Positions 13,833-20,470 of a stretch of 22,298 nt of DNA are shown piece after piece. A program made the translations under genes and the position numbers. Every line of letters starts with the position of its first letter. Position 1 is the stretch's first letter. The stretch is from a virus, in the IMG/VR virus record IMGVR_UViG_3300032087_005237, positions 1 to 22,298 of that record. One strand, 5' to 3'. Under the pieces are notes generated by a model that worked only from the letters and a program-made list of their open reading frames with translations, was not told the DNA's origin and searched no databases.

Positions 13833-14626
13833 TAAAATAAACCATTAAGGATTGGGTTAGTGGTGGGCTGATCATCAAACCCACGATCAGCAGTGAAGAC
13901 ACGATGCGCCGGATGCTTCATGTCAGGCTCCTGTGCGGGGCTGTAAGCGGTCTGTTTCCTGGGTTGGAACACATCACCCCAACCTGATGCAATGGCGCGT
14001 TCTAGGGCCTCTTGGCGTTGCTGTGGTGTCCATTGCCGAAGCTTGTTGGTGATGCGTTTCAAGACCTGTGATGACCGCGTGCCTTTTTTAACCGACCAGA
14101 ACTCAACCAGCAACTCGGAGCAGTCCGCAAGATCAGGTGGCACGGAGCTGCTGGGCAAGACCTTGAGTCTGTTTGGATCCTTCTTCAGCGCTTGCGCCTT
14201 TTGGGTTATAGATACTGGGTTTTCTTTTACTGGGTTTTTATTCGTAGGGCCTTTTGGGCTGGGGGTGGTATGACCTTTTGGTACTGGGGTGGTATGACCT
14301 TTTGGGCCATGGGTCTTTTGGTCATAGGTTGTGTCATCACGGTGCATACGCACAAAGAAAACACTGGTCCTGCCTGGTCTTGGTGTCTGCACCACCCATC
14401 CCTCGGCAATCAACCATTTTATCGCCTGCTGCACGTCCTTGACCTTGATGCCGGTTGATTTTGCGATGGTTGCGAGCGATGCCCAGCAGCCTTGGTCGCT
14501 GCACCAGCCGAAGCGATGCAGCCATAGATAGACGCAGATGATCTGCTTGCCACCTCGTTCTGACATGACATCCATCAGCTCGTATGGGATGGATGCAAAG
14601 CGAGTGGCCTTAAAAGCCTTGGTCAT
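13832..14626 (-). CDS. Winged-helix DNA-binding protein, replication-initiator-like
   Basis: 264 residues. Residues 15-95 form a winged helix (IICVYLWLHRFGW, LATIAKSTGIKVKDVQQAIK, WLIAEGWVVQTPRPGRTSVFF), the layout of phage replication-initiation/DnaD-type N-termini. A linker follows with three near-copies of PKGHTTP (108-114, 116-122, 124-130). The C-terminal part (LLVEFWSVKKGTRSSQVLKRI ... QEALERAIASGW) resembles the DnaT/helicase-loader-like region in phage replication proteins. No separate helicase or polymerase is seen in this window. It might load a host helicase; a transcription factor is the alternative. Confidence 0.65.
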   Translation of the reverse strand: MTKAFKATRFASIPYELMDVMSERGGKQIICVYLWLHRFGWCSDQGCWASLATIAKSTGIKVKDVQQAIKWLIAEGWVVQTPRPGRTSVFFVRMHRDDTTYDQKTHGPKGHTTPVPKGHTTPSPKGPTNKNPVKENPVSITQKAQALKKDPNRLKVLPSSSVPPDLADCSELLVEFWSVKKGTRSSQVLKRITNKLRQWTPQQRQEALERAIASGWGDVFQPRKQTAYSPAQEPDMKHPAHRVFTADRGFDDQPTTNPILNGLF

Positions 14627-14656
14627 GTGCTAACCTTTGGTTGTTGGCTCGACAGG

Positions 14657-14685
14657 AGCCAGGGGTGGGACCCTGGCTTTTTTTT
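14657..14685 (+). terminator. Strong plus-strand intrinsic terminator with no gene upstream
   Basis: Plus strand AGCCAGGG (14657-14664), six-base loop, CCCTGGCT (14671-14678), then eight Ts to 14685. Another small hairpin, GGCTC/GAGCC (14646-14660), overlaps its 5' arm and would compete with it. All called genes to the left are on the minus strand, so it would act on antisense or unidentified RNA. Confidence 0.8.
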
Positions 14686-14699
14686 GCGCGTTCTTTATT

Positions 14700-14939
14700 T
14701 TACTGCGGATCAATGGCGTCATAGTACGCCTTCACTGTTAGTTCATGCTGTGTGAATAGTGTTTCTATGTAATATGAATTCTGCAAATGTTGTGCGCGTG
14801 CGACATCGGGCATGACGCCTGTTTCCCAATAAACTTTTTCCTCACATTGTTTTTGTTGTGCGATGTAATTTAGCGCGGCTTTTACTTGATTGCGATCTTT
14901 GATTAGCGCAGCAAGTAGCCGCTTGCGTTCCTCAGGCAT
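14700..14939 (-). CDS. Hypothetical helical protein, 79 residues
   Basis: Start ATG 14939 (MPEERKRLLAALIKDRNQVK...). A longer frame to 15023 runs antisense into the RusA gene and is rejected. Entirely helical and charged, with a YYIETLFTQHELTVKAYYD C-terminus. No family recognised. It diverges from RusA across at most 27 bases. Confidence 0.55.
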   Translation of the reverse strand: MPEERKRLLAALIKDRNQVKAALNYIAQQKQCEEKVYWETGVMPDVARAQHLQNSYYIETLFTQHELTVKAYYDAIDPQ

Positions 14940-14966
14940 AAAATGTTGAAGCGATTTGATAGAAAC

Positions 14967-15401
14967 ATGATCTATATTGCCGTCAATTATATTGAACCAG
15001 CACCACAGGGCAGCAAGCGCCATGTTGGCGGTGGAAGACTAGTCGAAGCGTGCAAGAGGGTCAAGCCATGGAGGAAAGCTGTTACAGTATCCGCAAGACA
15101 GCAGATGCGTGAGCAGAAATGCGCTTTGATAACTGGCGCGTGCATCGTGTCAGTTGAGTTTCGCTTCAAGAGACCTAAGTCTCATTTCACGACAAATTGT
15201 CAGTTAAAAGCGAACGCCCCGAAGCACTGCATTGTCAAGCGGAATGATATTGACAAGTGTTGCCGGTCCACCCTGGACGCGCTGAGTGATGGCGGTGTGT
15301 TTGCTGATGACTGTCTCGTCGTGCGACTCACTGCAGAGAAGCGATACTGCTTTGGGCATGAGCCGGAGGGGGCCTTAATAAAAATTTTCGAGTTGCCGTA
15401 G
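14967..15401 (+). CDS. rusA: RusA-family Holliday junction resolvase
   Basis: 144 residues from ATG 14967 (an ATG at 14943 would add eight). Motifs in order: IEPAPQGSKRHVGGG (9-23), KPWRKAV (33-39), and the catalytic block KRNDIDKCCRSTLDALSDGGVFADDCLV (in two pieces, 91-104 and 105-118) with Asp94, Asp96 and Asp115 as metal ligands. RusA resolves four-way junctions during recombination and before packaging. It is the first gene of the plus-strand early block, which also has exonuclease, annealase and SSB. The start at 14967 is preferred because the family normally begins right before the P-x-P-x-G-S motif. Confidence 0.83.
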   Translation: MIYIAVNYIEPAPQGSKRHVGGGRLVEACKRVKPWRKAVTVSARQQMREQKCALITGACIVSVEFRFKRPKSHFTTNCQLKANAPKHCIVKRNDIDKCCRSTLDALSDGGVFADDCLVVRLTAEKRYCFGHEPEGALIKIFELP

Positions 15402-15427
15402 ACAAATCATATATGACATGATACGAT
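15399..15427 (+). promoter_or_regulatory. Promoter of the DGQHR-type gene
   Basis: TAGACA (15399-15404, 5/6), 17-base spacer, TACGAT (15422-15427, 4/6). Predicted start near 15434, 18 bases before the ATG at 15452. The -35 overlaps the RusA stop. Confidence 0.5.
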
Positions 15428-15451
15428 TCTGCTGTCCACTTTTTTCACACC

Positions 15452-16474
15452 ATGGATCAACCCGAACCAATTTTTGCAATCGAAACAATTACGCCGCAAT
15501 TGGCGGAATTGTATTTACAAAAAAATACCAAGAATAATAGAAAGGTTACGAAGAAAACTGTTGGTAATTATGCTGCCGACATGAGTTCAGGCAATTGGAG
15601 GCTTTCTCCCGACTGCATTGCATTTGATGAGCATGACCATTTAATTAACGGTCAACATCGAATGGAGGCCGTTATTTCGTGTGGCAAACCAGTAAAATTC
15701 GCAGTTCTTAGAAAATTTCCTAAGGATTCTATGCAGTGCTTTGATATTGGAAAACGCAGGCAAATGCATGAGCGTTTAACAATTTCTGGCATTCCGATGA
15801 CACAAAGCGAATGTTCAATTGTTAGGAACTTATACAGTAAATATGCAACTAATGGAAAATATGCTGGCAATTTAGGCACTGAGCGATACAGCAATATTAG
15901 ACACGATGATTTTGTTAAAACTCAATATCTTAAGCACAACAAATTTATTGGATTACTAGAAGAACTTGGTTATTTGCATCACGGTTTTAATAAATTTTTT
16001 GTTATCGCCGCAATTAAAATCGCTTGTCTCACACATTCAAAACTGACTTACTGGTCTGGACGCAATGCGGAACTTATGATAACTTCTCCTAATACGTATC
16101 AAACGCCTACCATTAGGGCATTGCAGTTTTTGGAAATTATTAAAACAGGATATTTAGAAAAAACTGGTGTTTTCAATGCAGAAACAGACAAGTCTGCGCT
16201 TGTAGTGCGAGAAATTTATATGAAGCACAAAGCGACTGGTCGCAATTGGGCTTCATTTCCAGCCTTGAATATTTCCAATTCAGCAGGGTTTTCTTTTGCA
16301 ATGAATGAGTCGCGTTCATCTGTTAAACAAACAATTAATGATCCGTTTGAACCTTTCTTCGATGAAGATGTTTGCACAAATAAAATTATTTATGATGATG
16401 CACGCGGTTATATGCCAGACTCATTAAACCCTGAAATTAAGGGGCTTATTGTTAAATATGGCGACTATGTTTGA
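15452..16474 (+). CDS. DGQHR-type ParB/sulfiredoxin-fold protein
   Basis: 340 residues. The N-terminal domain has VTKKTVGNYAADMSSGNW (32-49), then IAFDEHDHLINGQHRMEAV (56-74) and CFDIGKRRQMHERL (96-109). This is the layout of a phage family with a D/N-G-Q-H-R motif in a ParB/sulfiredoxin-like fold, loosely related to the DGQHR domain of DndB. The C-terminal 200 residues are helical and unrecognised. Function in phages is unknown; DNA modification control or nucleic-acid cleavage are both possible. The gene is clearly more AT-rich than the recombination genes after it, suggesting separate acquisition. Confidence 0.68.
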   Translation: MDQPEPIFAIETITPQLAELYLQKNTKNNRKVTKKTVGNYAADMSSGNWRLSPDCIAFDEHDHLINGQHRMEAVISCGKPVKFAVLRKFPKDSMQCFDIGKRRQMHERLTISGIPMTQSECSIVRNLYSKYATNGKYAGNLGTERYSNIRHDDFVKTQYLKHNKFIGLLEELGYLHHGFNKFFVIAAIKIACLTHSKLTYWSGRNAELMITSPNTYQTPTIRALQFLEIIKTGYLEKTGVFNAETDKSALVVREIYMKHKATGRNWASFPALNISNSAGFSFAMNESRSSVKQTINDPFEPFFDEDVCTNKIIYDDARGYMPDSLNPEIKGLIVKYGDYV

Positions 16475-16478
16475 TTGC

Positions 16479-16622
16479 ATGAGTAAGCCAATGGACAAAA
16501 AAACAATCAGCGTCATTTTGAATCGAGAAACTTACAATAAATTAGTTTCTTATTGCGAAAAAAATGAAACTAAGATTAGCCCGTTTATTCGTAAAATTAT
16601 CAAACAAACTATCAGTTGTTAA
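16479..16622 (+). CDS. Small ribbon-helix-helix protein
   Basis: 47 residues from ATG 16479 (or 51 from ATG 16467, which overlaps the preceding stop). Reads KKTISVILNRETYNKLVSYC followed by EKNETKISPFIRKIIKQTIS: beta strand, helix A, turn, helix B as in Arc/CopG/MetJ-type repressors, at close to minimum length. Likely a dimeric DNA-binding regulator for the early block. AT-rich like the gene before it. Confidence 0.7.
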   Translation: MSKPMDKKTISVILNRETYNKLVSYCEKNETKISPFIRKIIKQTISC

Positions 16623-16630
16623 TTTGAGCC

Positions 16631-16780
16631 ATGCAAAACTTAATCGCCACAGTAGTCTTCATCACCTTGTTTAGTGGAGCTGCCTTTTATTCGGTTACGC
16701 AGACATTGGATGACTTAACTCGGATGGATTGTCAAGCTGGTGTTGTCCGAGCTTGCAAAGCAATAGCAGGGTCCAAATGA
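16631..16780 (+). CDS. Small membrane protein, 49 residues
   Basis: N-terminal hydrophobic segment (LIATVVFITLFSGAAFY, 4-20), then a short polar tail with two cysteines (MDCQAGVVRACKAIAG). It looks like a single-pass membrane or secreted peptide with a possible disulfide in the tail. The TGA overlaps the ATG of the RecE-like nuclease (ATGA). No family recognised. Confidence 0.6.
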   Translation: MQNLIATVVFITLFSGAAFYSVTQTLDDLTRMDCQAGVVRACKAIAGSK

Positions 16781-17589
16781 CCGTGTTACCCTTCGTTGGC
16801 CTAGGCGTCCACTCAATGGTTTCTAATGCTGAATACCATGCCGATCCATCAGTCTCAGCGTCACATCTTCACGCAATCTCACGCAGCCCGCAAACTTACT
16901 ACAAGCGATTCATCGATCCTAGTCGCCCTGCTTCAGAGCCGACTGCTGCTATGCGGCTTGGTACTTTTGTTCACACTGCTGTCCTTGAACCTGATGATCT
17001 TGATCGACGTTATGCAGTCTGCGCTACCCGCAAAGGTTCCACAACTTATAACAAGCTGATCGATCAAGGCATTGAACCTGTAACGCAAGCTCAATGGGAT
17101 CAAGCACTATCGATGTGTGATGCTGTTCGCAATCACCCTGAAGCTGCTTGGTTGTTATCAGACGGCAAGGCTGAGCAATCAGTCTGGTGGAATGACGAAC
17201 AGTTTGATTTGCGCTGCAAGTGCCGTCCTGACTGGTGGAACGGTGATATTGTGATTGACCTGAAAACAACGCAGGACGCAAGCCCACGCGGCTTTGCAAA
17301 GTCTGTCGCCAACTTCAGGTATCACGTTCAGCAGATGCACTATCTGCGCGGAACCAATGCAGCACGGTTTATTTTTATCGCTGTTGAAAAGGAATACCCA
17401 TTCGCCGTGGGTGTGTATGAACTTGACAACGACGCTTGTGGTGTTGGTGAGGAGTTACGGCAACGTGACATGCAACGCATTAAGACCTGCAAGCAACGCG
17501 ATGAATGGCCTGGCTACAGCAACGACATCTCAAGCCTGTCGCTGCCACCGTATGCCACCAATGTTGAATTCTCTTCTTATGACTTCTGA
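16777..17589 (+). CDS. RecE-like PD-(D/E)XK exonuclease
   Basis: 270 residues from ATG 16777. Motifs: LHAISRSPQTYYKRF (31-45), RLGTFVHTAVLEP (60-72, His66), CRPDWW (149-154, Asp152), then IVIDLKTT (158-165, Asp161 and Lys163 of D-x-K) and the YHVQQMHYL helix. This is the DUF3799/exonuclease VIII C-terminal layout. It would chew double-stranded DNA ends 5' to 3' to give single strands for the annealase. The ATG overlaps the preceding stop (ATGA) and its stop overlaps the ERF start (TGATG). A second start at 16816 would remove 13 residues. Confidence 0.82.
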   Translation: MTVLPFVGLGVHSMVSNAEYHADPSVSASHLHAISRSPQTYYKRFIDPSRPASEPTAAMRLGTFVHTAVLEPDDLDRRYAVCATRKGSTTYNKLIDQGIEPVTQAQWDQALSMCDAVRNHPEAAWLLSDGKAEQSVWWNDEQFDLRCKCRPDWWNGDIVIDLKTTQDASPRGFAKSVANFRYHVQQMHYLRGTNAARFIFIAVEKEYPFAVGVYELDNDACGVGEELRQRDMQRIKTCKQRDEWPGYSNDISSLSLPPYATNVEFSSYDF

Positions 17590-18182
17590 TGTCTGAACTA
17601 ACCAAAGCATTGATCGGCTTTCATAAAGCCGTTGACAAAATTGAAAAGAACGCCCGCGCCAATTACGGCAAGTTTGCTGACCTTGCCAATGTGTTGTCTA
17701 CGGTTACACCTGCGCTACATGCAAACGGATTGGCGATCACTCAAACATTCCTTGAGGATTCACTGGTCACAACATTGCATCACACCAGTGGTGAAACGCT
17801 GAACAGCACCGTTAAGCTCTACATCCAAGACGGCAGGAACATTACGCAGGAATGGGGCAAGGCTGTAACGTACCAGCGACGTTATGCGATTTGCTCAATT
17901 CTTGGCATCGTAGCCGATATGGACACTGACGCTGAAGCGGAAGCACCTGCATCAGTAAAGACAACACCAGCACAAACTAAACCAGCCAACGTGCAAAAGG
18001 CTGTTATGTCTCAAGCGTTTCAAGCTGGACAAAAGGCGATCAAAGCCGCCAAGACGTTGGATTCATTGTTGAATCTCAGCAAGCGTGTTGCCGATCGCTT
18101 TGAAAAAGACGACCTAACGAAACAAGAATACAACGACTTACTCAAACTGCTGCTTGACAAAGAATCTGAACTTAAGCCCTGA
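17589..18182 (+). CDS. erf: ERF-family single-strand annealing protein
   Basis: 197 residues. NYGKFADLANVLSTVTPALH, then LAITQTF, LVTTLHHTSGE and WGKAVTYQRRYAICSILGI (88-106) form the ERF signature; the last is the characteristic T-Y-x-R-R-Y-x-L/I helix. A Pro/Thr/Ala linker follows (about 120-135) and then a helical C-terminus. It pairs with the exonuclease gene one base upstream as an exonuclease-annealase recombination system, used in genome concatemer formation and repair. Confidence 0.88.
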   Translation: MSELTKALIGFHKAVDKIEKNARANYGKFADLANVLSTVTPALHANGLAITQTFLEDSLVTTLHHTSGETLNSTVKLYIQDGRNITQEWGKAVTYQRRYAICSILGIVADMDTDAEAEAPASVKTTPAQTKPANVQKAVMSQAFQAGQKAIKAAKTLDSLLNLSKRVADRFEKDDLTKQEYNDLLKLLLDKESELKP

Positions 18183-18232
18183 TGCACGACACTGACGACA
18201 TCAACACTTTTTTCACTACCAACATTAACTGA
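18182..18232 (+). CDS. 16-codon minigene between ERF and SSB
   Basis: ATG overlaps the ERF stop by one base (TGATG), reads MHDTDDINTFFTTNIN and stops two bases before the SSB ATG. It fills the 52-base gap exactly. Either a leader-type coupler that passes ribosomes from ERF to SSB or chance. No function recognised. Confidence 0.4.
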   Translation: MHDTDDINTFFTTNIN

Positions 18233-18234
18233 AC

Positions 18235-18561
18235 ATGCTGAACATCACTGCACACGGCAACATCGGCAAAGATCCCGAGCTGAAAACCGTTGGTCAAAAT
18301 CAAGTCGCTAGCTTCTCTTTGGCTGCTCGTACCGGCAAAGATGAAACGACCTGGCTGAACTGTGCTGTATGGGGCAAACGCGCTCAAACTGCTGCTGAAT
18401 ACCTCCACAAGGGTGCCAAAATCACCATCGTTGGTCAGGGCAAACTCAATAGCTACACCGCACAAGACGGCACAGAACGCCAAAGCCTAAACGTCAACGT
18501 AACTGACTTCACGCTACCAGCTCGTCAAGCCGAAACATCAAACGAAAACATTCCTTTCTAA
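18235..18561 (+). CDS. ssb: Single-stranded DNA-binding protein
   Basis: 108 residues. OB-fold of the bacterial SSB type: MLNITAHGNIGKDPELKTV, then VASFSLAARTG, TTWLNCAVWGKRAQTAAEYL, KGAKITIVGQGKL and SLNVNVTDFTL. It ends NENIPF, similar to the acidic D-x-I-P-F tip by which SSB recruits partner proteins, but the usual long disordered linker is nearly absent. It protects single strands made by the RecE-like nuclease. It is followed at once by a strong terminator. Confidence 0.9.
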   Translation: MLNITAHGNIGKDPELKTVGQNQVASFSLAARTGKDETTWLNCAVWGKRAQTAAEYLHKGAKITIVGQGKLNSYTAQDGTERQSLNVNVTDFTLPARQAETSNENIPF

Positions 18562-18580
18562 TCGCTAGACCACAACCGAT

Positions 18581-18614
18581 AAAGCTGTTACCCTTTGCCG
18601 GTGACAGCTTTTTT
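18581..18614 (+). terminator. Intrinsic terminator abutting the sigma-factor start
   Basis: AAAGCTGTTACC (18581-18592), seven-base loop, GGTGACAGCTTT (18600-18611): twelve pairs with one G-T wobble. The T-run covers 18609-18614, then one C and the sigma ATG at 18616. It ends the SSB transcript, and would also stop any RNA that begins upstream of the sigma gene unless read through. Confidence 0.82.
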
Positions 18615-18615
18615 C

Positions 18616-19494
18616 ATGGCGGAATCTTTTCAACTGTACCTCAACAAGATTGGTCGTTACCCACTGTTGACACCAAACCAAGAAATTGACCTTTCACGGC
18701 GCATCTTTAAATTCATTGAACTGCGCGATGCAGAAGGTGAACGCACAAAAGAAGAAAAACGTTTGATCCGTCAAGGCCAACATGCAAAAGATAAACTTAT
18801 CAAATCAAACCTGCGGTTGGTGGTAAGTGTTGCCAAGAAGTATCTCCGCAGAGTTGACGGCACAAGTCTGGAGCTATGCGACCTGATTCAAGAAGGTTGC
18901 ATTGGACTTGATCGTGCGGCAGAAAAATATGATGGAACACGCGGCTACAAATTTAGCACCTATGCTTATTGGTGGATTAGGCAATCGATTAGCAGAGCGA
19001 TTGATCAGCAGGTCAGGATGATTCGCATTCCCACTAATACGCTAGAGAATATCAACAAATTAGGGCGTTACACTTCAGAGTTTTTGCAGACGCATAATCG
19101 TAAGCCGACAATAGAAGAAATGATGGAATTTACAGGACGACCAAGAGCTGAAGTCATGATGTGGATTGAACGCATCGCTCGGCACACAAGCCTTGATAAG
19201 TTATGCCACGAAGATGGTTCACCGTTAATTGGTCAAATCCCAGATATAAATATCAACCTCGATGCTTTGAATGAATGTATCAAAAGTGAAGAACTTGAAA
19301 AGCTAGAATCTGCACTGTGCGAGTTAAGTGACCGTGAATATGAAATCATTTCGCGTTATTATTTTAGCGATGGCAAGAGCGGCAAGGATGAAACATTCGC
19401 CAACATTGCCAAGGAACTTGGGATTTCACGCGAACGCACAAGGCAAATCAAAGAACGTGCCTTAGTAAAACTACGCCTTCACACGCGCAAGTAA
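18616..19494 (+). CDS. RpoD-like sigma factor (cyanobacterial group 2/3 type)
   Basis: 292 residues from ATG 18616. Region 1.2: FQLYLNKIGRYPLLTPNQEI (5-24). Region 2: KLIKSNLRLVVSVAKKYL (60-77), core-binding ELCDLIQEGCIGLDRAAEKYD (86-106), then STYAYWWIRQSISRAI (114-129) of 2.3/2.4. Region 3: 143-195. Region 4: ALCELSDREYEIISRYYF (233-250) and the -35 helix IAKELGISRERTRQI (264-278). All regions are present; only the N-terminal 1.1 is lacking. It would redirect host RNA polymerase, perhaps to late promoters. Upstream GTG/TTG starts lie within the terminator hairpin. Its end overlaps the convergent minus-strand gene by 24 bases. Confidence 0.88.
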   Translation: MAESFQLYLNKIGRYPLLTPNQEIDLSRRIFKFIELRDAEGERTKEEKRLIRQGQHAKDKLIKSNLRLVVSVAKKYLRRVDGTSLELCDLIQEGCIGLDRAAEKYDGTRGYKFSTYAYWWIRQSISRAIDQQVRMIRIPTNTLENINKLGRYTSEFLQTHNRKPTIEEMMEFTGRPRAEVMMWIERIARHTSLDKLCHEDGSPLIGQIPDININLDALNECIKSEELEKLESALCELSDREYEIISRYYFSDGKSGKDETFANIAKELGISRERTRQIKERALVKLRLHTRK

Positions 19495-19740
19495 CTGCTG
19501 CCACCACGGCAAGCGTTGTTCAGATGGTGATTCAACTTCATCAATGATTTCAAGTTCAATGATCTGCTTCACCGCTTGCTCTAGTAATTTTTGCTGATGG
19601 TAATTTTGTCTGATTAGTGTTCCGCATAACTTGGCAATGGCTTCTGTATCAGTGTGATCATGCACAGCCCTTACTTGACGCTCTAGCATGAGTTGCTCCT
19701 CTAATGGGAGCTGAACAACCATCCACTGAGACCAACTCAT
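19471..19740 (-). CDS. Small helical protein, weakly NblA-like
   Basis: 89 residues from ATG 19740. Reads MSWSQWMVVQLPLEEQLMLE, then RQVRAVHDHTDTEAIAKLCG, and continues TLIRQNYHQQKLLEQAVKQI. The helix-turn-helix spacing and the L-x-L-E-x-Q-x-x-L start recall the phycobilisome-degradation protein NblA, but the NblA core (Q-M-M-V-R/K-D/E) is not matched, so this is only a resemblance. A small uncharacterised cyanobacterial helical family fits better. It shares a CATG with the start of the divergent plus-strand gene. Confidence 0.55.
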   Translation of the reverse strand: MSWSQWMVVQLPLEEQLMLERQVRAVHDHTDTEAIAKLCGTLIRQNYHQQKLLEQAVKQIIELEIIDEVESPSEQRLPWWQQLLARVKA

Positions 19741-19996
19741 GAGTAACAATGCTTTTGCGAAGGATAGCGCCCACGCTGCGCCAAAACTAGATGTAATTCA
19801 AACAAAAAGCGGAAAACTTTATCGCGTTACATATGCAGGCATGACACGCGAACACTTTCAAGAATGGCAAGCACGCTGCTGGTTTGAGCAGGTATTAGAT
19901 ATGTGGCGACATCGTGTCAAGCTGTCTGCGGCCCGACAATATCTGGCATCACAGTCAAGTGACCGTTGTAATGGCCGACAGCACGATAACTGTTGA
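19739..19996 (+). CDS. Hypothetical protein, 85 residues
   Basis: Start ATG 19739. Middle segment SGKLYRVTYAGMTREHFQEWQARCWFEQVLDMW reads as a real domain in two pieces of strand and helix; the last 27 residues (SAARQYLASQSSDRCNGRQHD...) are antisense to the 3' end of the dCTP deaminase gene (80-base overlap) and look like run-on. No family recognised. The real protein may need only its first 58 residues. Confidence 0.5.
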   Translation: MSNNAFAKDSAHAAPKLDVIQTKSGKLYRVTYAGMTREHFQEWQARCWFEQVLDMWRHRVKLSAARQYLASQSSDRCNGRQHDNC

Positions 19997-20450
19997 CTGG
20001 AATTTCATCCATTTGATGAAATACTATCTGCCCGATCTTAAGGGTTGGATATAGCGGAATGGAATGAAACCGTCGTTCGTTTTTCAGCTCAAGCGTTAGT
20101 TTGCTGCCATTCCAACCTGGATCACACCAACCAGCCAGAAGGTGATTCAATCCACTACGCGCACGGCTGGACTTCAATACAAATTGAGCACTAATGTGAT
20201 CAGGCAGGTTAAACATTTCGATTGTCTCAGCAAGGCAGAATTCACCAGGCTTCAACCAATATGGATCGTCTTTACTGCGGCCTGAAATGTCCATCAGCAC
20301 TAGCTCTTGCTGATCTGCGACTTCAACCATAACATTAAAACCCAAGCGCACATCAAGTGATGCAGGGTTGAGCAAATCTAAATTAAATGGCGACACCATT
20401 TGTGAACCTTCGCAATAACTGCGAATTTGCCAGTCCGAAAGAATGCTCAT
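19917..20450 (-). CDS. dcd: dCTP deaminase (dUTPase-fold)
   Basis: 177 residues. Motifs in order: LNPASLDVRLG (27-37), FVLKSSRARSGLNHLL (the S-x-x-R-A/S-x-x-G segment), GWCDPGWNGSKLTLELKN with the glutamate of L-E that acts as base, and LKIGQIVFHQMDE. It converts dCTP to dUTP (or dUMP in bifunctional relatives) to feed thymidine synthesis during phage replication. A strong promoter is seen 14 bases before the ATG. A deaminase/dUTPase bifunctional type cannot be excluded. Confidence 0.85.
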   Translation of the reverse strand: MSILSDWQIRSYCEGSQMVSPFNLDLLNPASLDVRLGFNVMVEVADQQELVLMDISGRSKDDPYWLKPGEFCLAETIEMFNLPDHISAQFVLKSSRARSGLNHLLAGWCDPGWNGSKLTLELKNERRFHSIPLYPTLKIGQIVFHQMDEIPVNSYRAVGHYNGHLTVMPDIVGPQTA

Positions 20451-20470
20451 AAACTTTGACTTGATAACTT

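Noticed and set aside
14192-14458. Plus-strand frames over the winged-helix gene as the source of RNA for the terminator at 14657
   Set aside because: They are Trp/Phe-rich antisense shadows caused by the PKGHTTP repeats; an RNA without a protein is possible but not shown.
16729-16776. N-terminal extension of the RecE-like nuclease to 16729
   Set aside because: It reads through the end of the 49-residue membrane gene; ATG 16777 gives the usual ATGA overlap.
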